64,000 nt of DNA from positions 1 to 64,000 of the forward strand of contig JAGDZK010000037.1 of NCBI GenBank assembly GCA_049115935.1, given 5' to 3'. The notes under the pieces were generated by a model, which searched no databases, had not been told where the DNA came from, and saw only the letters and a list, made by a program, of their open reading frames with translations. The DNA comes from Bermanella sp049115935 (GTDB lineage: Bacteria > Pseudomonadota > Gammaproteobacteria > Pseudomonadales > Oceanobacteraceae). Made by a program: the position numbers and the translations under genes. Below are positions 43,803-52,208 of the stretch, in pieces (the first letter of the stretch is position 1; each line of letters begins with the position of its first letter).

Positions 43803-44441
43803 ATGATCTGTGAAACCGCCCAATTAGTTCGCGATACCTTGGTGGCCCGTGGCCTAGAAACCCCCATGAAAGACACAGGTCTTTCAAATGATGAAAAATA
43901 CGCTCGTATCAAAGATGCCATGACCATTGTGGTTGAAACACTTGGTTTAGATTTATCTGACGACAGCTTACAAGAAACCCCGCACCGTATTGCAAAAATG
44001 TACGTGAACGAAATTTTTGGCGGCTTGGACTATGCAAACTTCCCAAAAATGTCAGTTATCGAAAACAAAATGCAAGTAGATGAAATGGTAAAAGTGAGTG
44101 GCATCCATCTCACCAGTACCTGTGAACATCACTTTGTCACCATCGACGGTTTCGCCAAAGTGGCTTATATCCCTAAAGATAAGATCGTTGGTTTATCTAA
44201 AATTAACCGCCTCGTTCGTTTTTTTGCTCAGCGCCCACAAGTGCAAGAACGTTTAACGCAACAGGTATTAATCAGCTTACAAACCTTACTTGAAACTGAG
44301 AATGTGGCGGTGTCTATTGATGCTACCCACTTTTGTGTGAAATCTCGCGGTGTGATGGATACCCATTCTCACACAATCACCACAGCCCTTGGTGGTATCT
44401 TTAAAAGCAACGTGCATACGCGAGCTGAATTTTTAGCGTAA
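43803..44441 (+). CDS. folE: GTP cyclohydrolase I FolE
   Basis: Converts GTP to dihydroneopterin triphosphate, the entry to folate and pterin synthesis. The 212-residue product aligns with E. coli FolE. Zinc ligands are in LTSTCEHHF and in HFCVKSRGVMD; further motifs are VGLSKINRLVRFFAQRPQV, ERLTQQVLISLQTLLET and TTALGGIFKS. It is the canonical zinc-dependent FolE I type. It forms an operon with folX, so the pair probably supplies tetrahydromonapterin. Directly downstream lies a tandem repeat array instead of a clear terminator. Confidence 0.97.
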   Translation: MICETAQLVRDTLVARGLETPMKDTGLSNDEKYARIKDAMTIVVETLGLDLSDDSLQETPHRIAKMYVNEIFGGLDYANFPKMSVIENKMQVDEMVKVSGIHLTSTCEHHFVTIDGFAKVAYIPKDKIVGLSKINRLVRFFAQRPQVQERLTQQVLISLQTLLETENVAVSIDATHFCVKSRGVMDTHSHTITTALGGIFKSNVHTRAEFLA

Positions 44442-44491
44442 CTAGGCTTACGGGGCAGCTTTTTTCGTAAGGGATATTTTCCGCCAATATG

Positions 44492-44778
44492 ATTCACCCG
44501 CAGGTGCGGGTTCGTACAATTTGTATAGTGCTGAATTGTGCGAGCTTGCCTCGCGAGGGATGTTTCCCGCTGATATATTCACCCACAGGTGCGGGTTCGT
44601 ACAATTTTTATAGTGCTGAATTGTGCGAGCTTGCCTCGCGAGGGATGTTTCCCGTTGATATGTTCACCCGCAGGTGCGGGTTCGTACAATTTGATAGTGC
44701 TGAATTGTGCGAGCTTGCCTCGCGAGGGATGTTTCCCGATGATATATTCACCCGCAGGTGCGGGTTCATACAATTTTA
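44492..44778. repeat. Tandem array of about 85-base REP-like units after folE
   Basis: Three near-identical units begin at 44492, 44577 and 44662 (periods 85, 85, 84), plus a partial fourth at 44746. Each unit has three hairpins: CCCGC-AGGT-GCGGG, GCGAG-CTTGC-CTCGC and GGGA-TGTT-TCCC. Copies differ at only a few positions. On the minus strand the first palindrome reads TGTACGAACCCGCACCTGCG, the same family as units at 35887 and 44796. The layout is that of a BIME-type mosaic array. It is not CRISPR, because the parts between repeats are also identical. The gap 44442-44830 holds only this array and one further unit. Confidence 0.88.
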
Positions 44779-44795
44779 TATTTAAACAATTACCT

Positions 44796-44823
44796 GTACG
44801 AGCTCGCACCTGCGAGCGAATAA
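44796..44823. repeat. Single REP-like unit
   Basis: GTACGAGCTCGCACCTGCGA with the stem CTCGC-ACCT-GCGAG, followed by GCGAATAA. It differs from the unit at 35887 at only two or three positions, which are compensatory within the stem (GC pairs in place of TA). It ends eight bases before the hydrolase stop codon. Confidence 0.7.
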
Positions 44824-44830
44824 TAAGTGA

Positions 44831-45682
44831 CTAATGTGCCAGTAAAAACACCAAAGCAGCACTGGCAAACGCATCTGGGCTTTCTACTTGCGGATAATGG
44901 CCTGTGTCCGCTAACTTAGTCACTTGTGGATTAGGTATTAACTCTTCATAACGTTCAGCCATGTGCTTCCCACTAATAGGGTCAAGCAAACCATCTATTA
45001 GCATCATGGGAACTTGTGTTTGCTGCATCACACCAACCCAACGTTCACGGTTTTGTTTACGCTCGGTCATGTAGGCGATCAACTTATGCATAATAAGTAC
45101 GCCCCCTTTATACTCAAGCATTTGCCAGTACGCTTTTAGCTCATCTTCGCTTAACTTTTTAGCGCAAATCACATCAAAGTTTTTCTTAAATTTTTCATAA
45201 CGAACCAGCTTACTTAAGATAAAGCCGATGGGGCTCAATAATAATTTTTGCAATAATACCGGGTGATGGGTCTCAGGAAATAAACCACCATTACTGAATA
45301 CAACTGATAAAATAGCACCGGTTTTATGATGGCGCGCTAATAATTCTTGCGCAACGGTGTCGCCATAATCATGGGCTAATAAGTGATATTGTTTAACGCC
45401 TAATTTATTCAACAGTGCATCAAAGATATCTGCCTGCTCAAAAATAGAATAATCTTTATTGGGTTTATCGCTAAAACCAAAACCCAGCATATCCAACGTA
45501 ATTATATAAAAATGTTCGCTTAATGCAGGGGTTATCTTGGCCCAATCCCAACTGCATGTAGGAAAACCATGAATCAATACCAAAGGCGGCTTTTGTTTAT
45601 CACCCTGTGTAAGGTAAAAAATTTCATGGCCTTTAAAGGTAAATGTTTGGCCTTGTTGCTGCCATTGCATAAGTGATGTCAT
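44831..45682 (-). CDS. Alpha/beta hydrolase of the haloalkane dehalogenase/epoxide hydrolase type
   Basis: The 283-residue product has HGFPTCSWDW (oxyanion region) and an aspartate nucleophile elbow AHDYGDT (Asp105) in place of serine, with LDMLGFGFSDKP before it. Asp at this site is the mark of epoxide hydrolases and haloalkane dehalogenases. The C-terminal histidine is in ADTGHYPQVESPD and an acid in MLIDGLLDPIS. The true substrate is unknown. It is second in a two-gene unit after the class II aldolase gene (25 bases apart), opposite a Crp-type regulator. Confidence 0.82.
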   Translation of the reverse strand: MTSLMQWQQQGQTFTFKGHEIFYLTQGDKQKPPLVLIHGFPTCSWDWAKITPALSEHFYIITLDMLGFGFSDKPNKDYSIFEQADIFDALLNKLGVKQYHLLAHDYGDTVAQELLARHHKTGAILSVVFSNGGLFPETHHPVLLQKLLLSPIGFILSKLVRYEKFKKNFDVICAKKLSEDELKAYWQMLEYKGGVLIMHKLIAYMTERKQNRERWVGVMQQTQVPMMLIDGLLDPISGKHMAERYEELIPNPQVTKLADTGHYPQVESPDAFASAALVFLLAH

Positions 45683-45707
45683 GGTGGTTCCGTTTAATTT
45701 ATTAGTG

Positions 45708-46475
45708 TTATTTTTTATACGGGGCGTTTAAGCGATCTAGCTTACGCAACAACCCAGGCCATGCCAATGCTCCACCTGCATTTCGAGTCACTTGTTTGGC
45801 TGCTGCTTGCATGCCTTCGACAATACCATTAGGTACTGGTGTTAACTCGCCGCCACCTGATTGAGCTAACAATTGGATCTCACAGGCACGCTGTAAGATA
45901 TACATATTTAAAAACGCATCCGCCACGGTTTCAGCGCAGGTTAATAAACCATGGTTACGCAGAATCATAAAAAAGGTATCACCTAAATCTTTTTGCAGGC
46001 GTGCCTTTTCATCTTCACGTAACGCTACCCCTTCGTACTCGTGATAAGACAAACTGGTTAACGGAAATAGCGATTGCTGAGATATGGCTTGCAAGCCCTC
46101 TTTTTGCGCGGATACAGCAACCCCAGCGTTAGTGTGCAGATGCAGCACAACCTTTGCATCATCCCGTGCGTCATGTATGGCACTGTGAATGGTAAAACCA
46201 GCTGGATTAATCTCATATTCACTATCAATCACCTTTTCACCGTTTAAGTCCACTTTAACTAAGCTAGAGGCGGTAATTTCATCAAACATTAATCCATACG
46301 GGTTAATTAAAAAATGATGCTCAGGGCCAGGAACACGGGCAGATATATGGGTAAAGATCAAATCATCCCAACCATAGTGGGCCACTAAGTTATAACAGGC
46401 TGCTAGATCTTGGCGCAGTTTCCATTCTTGTTGGCTCACTGAGTCCTTGATTGAATTACAAGCTGTGGTATTCAT
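45708..46475 (-). CDS. Class II aldolase/adducin family protein
   Basis: Zinc-dependent aldolase-like protein. The 255 residues carry the N-terminal family motif YNLVAHYGWDDLIFTHISAR, LINPYGLMFDEITASSLVKV, the metal histidines in VVLHLHTNAGVAVSA, and LRNHGLLTCAETVADAFLNM with the third histidine. Proteins of this length group include fuculose-phosphate aldolase relatives and many decarboxylase-like members with unknown substrate. Translation starts 84 bases from the divergent Crp-type gene, which may control it. Confidence 0.85.
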   Translation of the reverse strand: MNTTACNSIKDSVSQQEWKLRQDLAACYNLVAHYGWDDLIFTHISARVPGPEHHFLINPYGLMFDEITASSLVKVDLNGEKVIDSEYEINPAGFTIHSAIHDARDDAKVVLHLHTNAGVAVSAQKEGLQAISQQSLFPLTSLSYHEYEGVALREDEKARLQKDLGDTFFMILRNHGLLTCAETVADAFLNMYILQRACEIQLLAQSGGGELTPVPNGIVEGMQAAAKQVTRNAGGALAWPGLLRKLDRLNAPYKK

Positions 46476-46559
46476 GGCGCACCTTTATATTATTAGTATT
46501 TATGGTGAAACTAGCATACGGGGTTATACAGAAAAACTCTGTCAACTTTTGGACATTTT

Positions 46560-47261
46560 ATGGAAAATCTAACAGCAGAACAGTTGGCATTAGTTTCTGC
46601 TAACCCTTGCTTAACTCAAGTGACCCCTAGTGTTCAGCGCGCTATTACTCAATCTATTTATATTAAATCCATGAGTAAGGGGCAGTTTCTACACCGCCGC
46701 GGTGATCAGCCTATTGGTTATTATGGCGTGGTATCAGGGCGCTTACGGGTGAGCGCAGAAAATCGAGAAGGCAAAGCGCTCACCCTTACTTTTATGCAAA
46801 CAGGTGACTGGTTTGGTGAAATCTCATTAGTGGATGGTGTACCTCGCACACACGATTGTGAAGCACTGGAAGCATGTGAAATTTTAATTATCCCAAAAGC
46901 CAGTTTCGAGAAGCACTTACTGCAAGATACAAAATCATTACGCCATATTACTCAACATATTTGTCAACGGTTGCGCCTTGTTTTAAACCTAGTGGAACAA
47001 ATGAGTATTCAAACATTACACGAGCGTTTAGCAAGGCGCTTATTAGATTTATCAAAAATTAATGGCAACAAGCTAAACATTAATCAGCAAGAGCTAGCAC
47101 AAATGATGGGTGTATCACGACAATCTGTATCGAAAATTTTATTAGGATGGGCACACGCAGATTGGATAAAGCTAGAATATAATCACTTATATATACAGCA
47201 ACCGGATCATTTAGTGGCGCTATGTATCACTGATCCGGTGCCGCAAGTTAACCCAAATTAG
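46560..47261 (+). CDS. Crp/Fnr family transcriptional regulator
   Basis: The 233-residue protein has an N-terminal cyclic-nucleotide-binding-type beta-roll (about 30-140, GQFLHRRGDQPIGYYGVVSGRL, LTFMQTGDWFGEISLVDG). A dimer helix follows, then a C-terminal winged helix-turn-helix (QQELAQMMGVSRQSVSKILLGW, about 175-197). The FGEISLVDG loop resembles the cAMP phosphate-binding cassette (FGEL-R), but the arginine is shifted to VPRTHDCEA; ligand binding is uncertain. No FNR-type cysteine cluster is present. It is divergent from the aldolase/hydrolase pair, whose regulator it may be. Its 3' end lies in a 76-base duplication. Confidence 0.9.
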   Translation: MENLTAEQLALVSANPCLTQVTPSVQRAITQSIYIKSMSKGQFLHRRGDQPIGYYGVVSGRLRVSAENREGKALTLTFMQTGDWFGEISLVDGVPRTHDCEALEACEILIIPKASFEKHLLQDTKSLRHITQHICQRLRLVLNLVEQMSIQTLHERLARRLLDLSKINGNKLNINQQELAQMMGVSRQSVSKILLGWAHADWIKLEYNHLYIQQPDHLVALCITDPVPQVNPN

Positions 47262-47390
47262 TTAACCTAATCGGGTTTGCGAGGTTTTGGCGGCATGACT
47301 TTCATCTTAACCACTGCCGCAAGTTAACCCAGATTAATTGGCGTAATTGGGTTTGCGTGGTTTTGGCAGCATGGCTTTCATTTTAACCGC
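47239..47390. repeat. Tandem 76-base duplication spanning two converging gene ends
   Basis: Copy A is 47239-47314 and copy B 47315-47390, equal in length and identical at 65 of 76 positions by my count. Copy A holds the last codons of the Crp-type gene (PQVNPN, stop). Copy B holds the last codons of the convergent acetyltransferase-like gene. Each copy also preserves a decayed version of the other gene's end: the minus strand of copy A still reads KMKVMPPKPRKPD where the live gene has KMKAMLPKPRKPN. Confidence 0.85.
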
Positions 47391-48137
47391 GGCCTTGCGC
47401 ATTAAATATTTAGGGAAGGTTAAGATACTCACTTTTCCAATTTGTAATGCTTCATCACCACGATCAAAACGCAGTAGCGCCTGATAATATTGTGTTAATG
47501 CATGATCGCGATGATGAAAACGACCATCGTCTGCATCTTTTTCAAAAACAGTGCCACCCACGCTGCCTTCAAACACAAAACGTTCAACATTAAATTTTGC
47601 ACTATCGTTTATGGCAATGGACTCTCGATAGTTTTGATCAATGGTGCGAGCAATATCAATGTGGCGTGCACTTGGGGATTTTACACCATACGGTGACGGA
47701 TATAAATTCTCAAAATACATGGCCACATTACCTAAGCTTGATAATACACAAGCACAATTACTGATCCATGTTTCCTTAAATAAAGATTTTTTAATAATAA
47801 AATTCAGCAATAATTTACTGGTTAAATGATGGGTTAAGTTTTGTCCACGAGAATCAGGATGCACACACGTTAAACCTAGGTGCAATACATTACCACGACC
47901 TTCAACCGGCAATAATAACGCCGAACAAAAACCCATTAATCGACCGTCTTCATCGCGGGCTAGACAAATAACCGCTTTATCTAATTCAGCTTGCTTACCT
48001 GATAATGCTTGATAAGTTGGTACCTTATTAAAGCAACTGGCGGCTACTTCTCTTAACTCTAACACCAACAAATTTAATGCATCTGGGGATAACGTTTTGC
48101 CCGGAAACATTAGTTGTTCATACTGATATTTACTCAT
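47334..48137 (-). CDS. GNAT-like acyltransferase of unknown substrate
   Basis: The 267-residue product has a central segment VLHLGLTCVHPDSRGQNLTHHL that resembles the acetyl-CoA-binding V-x-P-x-x-R-G motif of GNAT enzymes. The flanks are unfamiliar: DKAVICLARDEDGRLMGFCSALLLP before, and TWISNCACVLSSLGNVAMYFENLYPSP after. The C-terminus is strongly basic (RKAAVKMKAMLPKPRKPNYAN). I start at 48137 (MSKYQYEQ) since GGGAGAC precedes it. No neighbour suggests a substrate. Its last codons sit in the 76-base duplication shared with the Crp-type gene. Confidence 0.7.
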   Translation of the reverse strand: MSKYQYEQLMFPGKTLSPDALNLLVLELREVAASCFNKVPTYQALSGKQAELDKAVICLARDEDGRLMGFCSALLLPVEGRGNVLHLGLTCVHPDSRGQNLTHHLTSKLLLNFIIKKSLFKETWISNCACVLSSLGNVAMYFENLYPSPYGVKSPSARHIDIARTIDQNYRESIAINDSAKFNVERFVFEGSVGGTVFEKDADDGRFHHRDHALTQYYQALLRFDRGDEALQIGKVSILTFPKYLMRKAAVKMKAMLPKPRKPNYAN

Positions 48138-48513
48138 GTTGTCTCCCTGACTGTTTAAAGCCATTCGTTCAATTTATGAGCTCAGATTAGGGGCGGCGTA
48201 TGACAAAGATGTGACATTACATTTCAGTTTGATGAAAGTTTCAGTCAATAGTGATAAAAGGCTGTAATGGCCTAAGCTTCAATTTATCCATGGTGACATT
48301 TGAATCCATATCCTTTTGATACACTGCATAATCACCAATAACTCATATGTTTAAAGGCTATCTTTTGGTCGAGGAAGTTGGGTAAAAAACCTTAAACTTA
48401 TGCCTAGCAATGTAATTTGAATGGTAGAAGGTAAAGACATTTTTACAGTAGAAAGAGGATGAGTACACACCCTTACCTCAAAAATAAGGGGTAAGGTAAG
48501 TTTAGCCTCTTGC
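48138..48513. other. Intergenic region between the GNAT-like gene and the histidine kinase
   Basis: 376 bases. At 48474-48499 there is an imperfect hairpin CCTTACC ... GGTAAGG with an AT-rich loop just after the kinase stop codon; it has no T tract. I see no gene; the 84-codon minus-strand frame here is a frame shadow of the kinase end. Confidence 0.4.
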
Positions 48514-49713
48514 TTAAGCTTGTAGTGCCAAAGGTAAACTAAACTGAATTCTTGCCCCTTGAGTGTAACTTTCATCCACCCAAATTTTACCTTTTTGGGT
48601 TTCAATTAATTCTGCGCATAGGCTCAATCCGATACCGGAACCTTTTAATCCTTCGGTATCGTTTTGGCTTTCTACTGATTCTTTAAATAGGGTCGTCAAA
48701 ACATCAGCGGACACACCTTGTCCGTTATCTGAAATGCTTATAATAACTTGACTGTCTTTTATTTTCGCAGTAATGCCGATTTGATCATTTTCACTTGAGT
48801 ATTTAATTGCGTTAGCGAGTAAATTGCGCAATATGGTCTTAACAATAGCACCATCTGCCATGACATTAATCATTTCATCTACATTCATTTCACAAGTAAG
48901 GTCTTTCAATTCAAGTGCATCAACTAGCAGGTCTTTTGTTTCATTAACCATGTAAGCAAGGTTGCAAATACTTGGATTAGTTCTTGTTCTCCCTAAGCGC
49001 TGCTGTGTCCACTGCATTAACTCATCGATCACCTGAAACACTTGCAATGATGAATCAAGGATTTTTTCAGCTATAAATTGCATTCTTTCTCGCTCCATGG
49101 ACTCTGAGCTTTCTTTTAACATTCTTGATAAACCTAGAATACCATTGAAAGGTGAGCGTAAATCATGACCAATTACTGAAAATATTTTTTCACGCTCCTT
49201 ATCGTTTTTTTGTAATTTTTTATAATTAAGACGTAATTCAAGCTGGCTCATTACCTGCTTTGCAAGAATGACTAACGCTCGCTTTTGTTCATCCGTCAGT
49301 TGTTTTGGCTCACGATCAATCACGCAAAGAGTGCCAATGGGCAACCCTTTTTCAGTTACTAAAGGCGCACCTGCATAAAATCGAATATTAGGATCACCTG
49401 TAACCAGAGGATTATCAAAAAATCGATCATCTTTGAGTGCGTTTGAGACTTCAAATAAATCATCCTGAAGAATCGCGTGAGCACAAAAGGCAAGCTCCCT
49501 AGGGGTCTGCTTAGCGTCCAAACCCACACGAGACTTGAACCACTGCCTATCAGAATCAATCAGGCTTATAAGAGAGATAGGGGCGCCACAAATGGTACTT
49601 GCAAGCTCAGTAAGCTCATCAAACGCAAGCTCATCTTGAGTATCAAGGATATCCAAGGCTAATAACTCAGCAAGTCGTTTAGCCTCGTGCTTATGCTCTG
49701 GGGCGCTTTTCAT
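48514..49713 (-). CDS. Soluble GAF-domain sensor histidine kinase
   Basis: The 399 residues comprise a GAF domain (about 25-160; ICGAPISLISLIDSDRQWFKS, FYAGAPLVTEKGLPIGTLCVID), a HisKA dimer helix with phospho-acceptor His183 in FSVIGHDLRSPFNG, and an ATPase domain with N-box LRNLLANAIKYSS, G1 ISDNGQGV and G2 GSGIGLSLC. It has no membrane segment, so it senses a cytosolic or diffusible signal. No response regulator gene is adjacent (an orphan kinase). Such 'GAF-HisKA' proteins start with AKRLAELLALDILDTQDELAF, seen here, and are common in aquatic bacteria. Confidence 0.92.
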   Translation of the reverse strand: MKSAPEHKHEAKRLAELLALDILDTQDELAFDELTELASTICGAPISLISLIDSDRQWFKSRVGLDAKQTPRELAFCAHAILQDDLFEVSNALKDDRFFDNPLVTGDPNIRFYAGAPLVTEKGLPIGTLCVIDREPKQLTDEQKRALVILAKQVMSQLELRLNYKKLQKNDKEREKIFSVIGHDLRSPFNGILGLSRMLKESSESMERERMQFIAEKILDSSLQVFQVIDELMQWTQQRLGRTRTNPSICNLAYMVNETKDLLVDALELKDLTCEMNVDEMINVMADGAIVKTILRNLLANAIKYSSENDQIGITAKIKDSQVIISISDNGQGVSADVLTTLFKESVESQNDTEGLKGSGIGLSLCAELIETQKGKIWVDESYTQGARIQFSLPLALQA

Positions 49714-49776
49714 AAATACCTCTATTATGCCTTTAATAATATTAGTTCAAATCAAGCGCAGTGCTTATTTAGCCTT

Positions 49777-49816
49777 AAAAAACAAAAAGGCCAAATAACG
49801 AATTATTTGGCCTTAA
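49777..49816 (-). terminator. Terminator at the end of the ectoine operon
   Basis: On the minus strand AAGGCCAAATAA, loop TTCG, TTATTTGGCCTT, then TTTTGTTTTTT. A 12-base perfect stem with a UUCG-type tetraloop and a good T tract, 24 bases after the TPR gene. It fits as the end of the ectA-ectB-ectC-ask-TPR transcript. Confidence 0.9.
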
Positions 49817-49837
49817 AGATTAGGTTTACATAATATA

Positions 49838-50725
49838 TTAAGCTAGTAATGCCTTAAATTGCTCGTTTTCATGGAGCGGCTTCATAACAGGGTCATTAAT
49901 AATGTCTTCTTTATAAGTATCCGTTCTTTCTAATACTTCAGATAAACAATTAATCGCCTCTTCTTGCATACCAAGCACCGTATATGCACAAGCTAATTGA
50001 TAAAAAGCATGGCTATTATCTGGATCAATGGCTAATGCTTGATAGCATAGGTTGATGGCCCACTGCGGCTCATTTAGCTCCAATACGGCATCGGCTTTAT
50101 AGGTCAGCGCCTCTGTGTCATCGCTGCGCAGTTTTAAGATTTGGTCATAAACACCAATCTTGTTGTGAAAGTTGTTTTCCCTTGCTGCCCGTAACCATAA
50201 AGACTGGCGCTCTTGAGTCATTTCAATTTCTTCACGGTTATCTTCGATATCCTGAGTTTTTTGATTTAGCTGACTTTCAATAGCGTGTAGGCGACGTTCG
50301 TATTCGCCAACCAAGCGTGAAATCTCTTCATCCGCTTGGGAATGGACACGCTCTTTAATATCTCGGATGGATGTCCAACCTACTACCACCAAAATAGAGG
50401 TAGCAGCAGCGATTAAATAAAAGAAATAGGTCACTGTATTAGTCGCATAGGTTACCGCTCTATCAACACTGGTATGTTCACGATCGACAATCTGCTGAAT
50501 AATTTCTGCCTTTTGTGCGGCAAGCTCAGTACGTAATTGTTTTAAGTCATCCAAAACATAACGCTCTACAAATGGGTTGTAGAGCGGCGCTGTTAGATTT
50601 TCAACAACCTCTTTAGATTGTTTTAGTTTCTGATCACGTTGTTCATCAGAAGCACCAGCAGCATAAAGCCACTGGCTACTCAAACAAACTAATAACAACA
50701 ATCCTTTGCTTAGGATGCTAGGCAT
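49838..50725 (-). CDS. Membrane-anchored coiled-coil/TPR protein co-transcribed with ectoine genes
   Basis: The 295-residue protein has a signal peptide (KGLLLLVCLSSQWLYAAGA) and one further membrane helix (YFFYLIAAATSILVVVGW, about residues 100-118). A charged coiled coil follows (about 125-175, ADEEISRLVGEYERRLHAIE), then two or three TPR units (NKIGVYDQILKLRSDDTEAL, AINLCYQALAIDPDNSHAFYQLA, EAINCLSEVLERTD). Its start overlaps the end of ask by 16 bases, so it is translated with the ectoine operon. The function is unknown; a scaffold or sensor at the inner membrane is a guess. I do not recall it as a standard ect operon member. Confidence 0.8.
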   Translation of the reverse strand: MPSILSKGLLLLVCLSSQWLYAAGASDEQRDQKLKQSKEVVENLTAPLYNPFVERYVLDDLKQLRTELAAQKAEIIQQIVDREHTSVDRAVTYATNTVTYFFYLIAAATSILVVVGWTSIRDIKERVHSQADEEISRLVGEYERRLHAIESQLNQKTQDIEDNREEIEMTQERQSLWLRAARENNFHNKIGVYDQILKLRSDDTEALTYKADAVLELNEPQWAINLCYQALAIDPDNSHAFYQLACAYTVLGMQEEAINCLSEVLERTDTYKEDIINDPVMKPLHENEQFKALLA

Positions 50726-52155
50726 ATTGCATCTCCATGGTCATGCACTTCAACAAGACAACCATGTAAGCTCTTAATGGCTTGATCATAGTCACTCTCA
50801 TTTACTAAGAACTGCATATCCACTTGACGCATAGATTGGTGCATGGCTAATACACTGATATTTTGATCGGCAAGGGCTTTCACGGTTTTGGCTAAGATAC
50901 CCGGCACTTGCATATCACTGCCAATAGCTGAAACGATGGCCACTTTTTGTTGTTTAATTTCAGCTTCATCAAAATGCTCTTCTAACGCGTTGCGAATACG
51001 CTTCACAGTCTTAAGGTTAGTCGATAAATAATGAGTGATGGTATTGGCGTTAATATCTTTTGACACAATATGCGCCTTAAAACGCTGAATGATACGCAAG
51101 ATATCTTGATCAACCTGTTGTATGTTACCCGCCATGTCTTGGTCAAAGACCTCAATCGCGTACACACCCTTACACCCTGCTATGATTTCAACACACGGTT
51201 TATCACTAATATAATCACCCGTAATCAAGGTACCTGTGTGTTCTGGTTCGAAGGTGTTTTTCACACGCAGGGCAATGTTATTTTGACGTAAGCCTTTGGC
51301 TGCTTTCGGATGAATGGCTTCCATCCCTAAGTTGGCTAACTGGTCTGCTACATCATAATTAGTACGACCAATAGGTACGGCATTTTCTTCACCCACTAAA
51401 CGAGGGTCTGCACTGCTTAAGTGGAATTCTTTATGTATCACCGCTTCTTTTGCATGGCTTAATACCGCAATACGACTAAAAGTCATTTCAGAATAACCAC
51501 GATCAAACGTGCTCATTAAACCGTCTTGAGAGTGAGCATAACCTGTCACAATTGGAAGCTGTGTGGCTAGATCTAATTTTTCAAACGCCAAATTAATGCG
51601 TTCATCCAATGTCGTATGCTCATTACTTTGCCATGCGGTTAAATCCACAAAAATAGCATTCACACCATCACGTTGTAACAACTCAGCCATATTCCATGCA
51701 CTGTGAGCTTCACCTAAACAAGCCAACATTTCACGTACAGTAGCTAGGTGATCTTCAATAGCAAAGTGACCATGACTACATAAACTTTGAAGGTCAGCTA
51801 GTACATGTTGTGCGTTATCTATACGCTCTGTGATGAAAACGTTAGCTTTATCTAATAGCTCACCACTAAATAAGGTAGCATTAATATCCAGCATTTCTTG
51901 TCTTAAACTTTGCAATGCCGTCACCCAGCTATCATCATTCACACCATTGGCAAACAATGCATAAACACCAGGCTGACCATTTTTCTTGTGCTCTAAAAGT
52001 TTGTCTGTAAGACCACCGTAGGCGCTTACTACAAACACACGCTGATAAAGATCTTTTCCTTTTGCTGGCTGCAAAATGATGTTATCTCGTACCGAGATAT
52101 AATCACTCATTGATGTGCCGCCAATTTTTTCTACACTATGATTTGCCAATGACAT
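50710..52155 (-). CDS. ask: Ectoine-specific aspartate kinase (Ask_Ect)
   Basis: Phosphorylates aspartate, feeding aspartate semialdehyde to ectoine synthesis; Ask_Ect forms are specialised for ect operons. The 481 residues begin VEKIGGTSMSDY (kinase phosphate loop region), with STFDRGYSEMTFS and KEFHLSSADPRLVGEENAVP in the catalytic part. Two ACT-like regulatory domains follow (VYAIEVFDQDMAG and VAIVSAIGSDMQVPGILAKT). The atypical VEKIGGTSM in place of KFGGTS is what I expect for Ask_Ect. It lies 53 bases after ectC on the same strand. Confidence 0.93.
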   Translation of the reverse strand: MSLANHSVEKIGGTSMSDYISVRDNIILQPAKGKDLYQRVFVVSAYGGLTDKLLEHKKNGQPGVYALFANGVNDDSWVTALQSLRQEMLDINATLFSGELLDKANVFITERIDNAQHVLADLQSLCSHGHFAIEDHLATVREMLACLGEAHSAWNMAELLQRDGVNAIFVDLTAWQSNEHTTLDERINLAFEKLDLATQLPIVTGYAHSQDGLMSTFDRGYSEMTFSRIAVLSHAKEAVIHKEFHLSSADPRLVGEENAVPIGRTNYDVADQLANLGMEAIHPKAAKGLRQNNIALRVKNTFEPEHTGTLITGDYISDKPCVEIIAGCKGVYAIEVFDQDMAGNIQQVDQDILRIIQRFKAHIVSKDINANTITHYLSTNLKTVKRIRNALEEHFDEAEIKQQKVAIVSAIGSDMQVPGILAKTVKALADQNISVLAMHQSMRQVDMQFLVNESDYDQAIKSLHGCLVEVHDHGDAICLAS

Positions 52156-52208
52156 AAATATTCCGCTTTATTCTGTTAATTTAATAAAAATTTTCGTAAC
52201 GAATAAAA

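Noticed and set aside
44489..44834. Open frames of 76-98 codons and a CRISPR-like look in the repeat array
   Set aside because: The frames arise from an 85-base repeat read in successive frames, and the parts between palindromes are identical, unlike CRISPR spacers. No cas genes are present.
46476..46559. Perfect TTGACA on the minus strand as the aldolase promoter
   Set aside because: No -10 box at 16-18 bases spacing; the TATAAC after it is only 11 bases away.
48351..48605. 84-codon minus-strand frame after the histidine kinase
   Set aside because: It overlaps the kinase 3' end in another frame and has no start signal.
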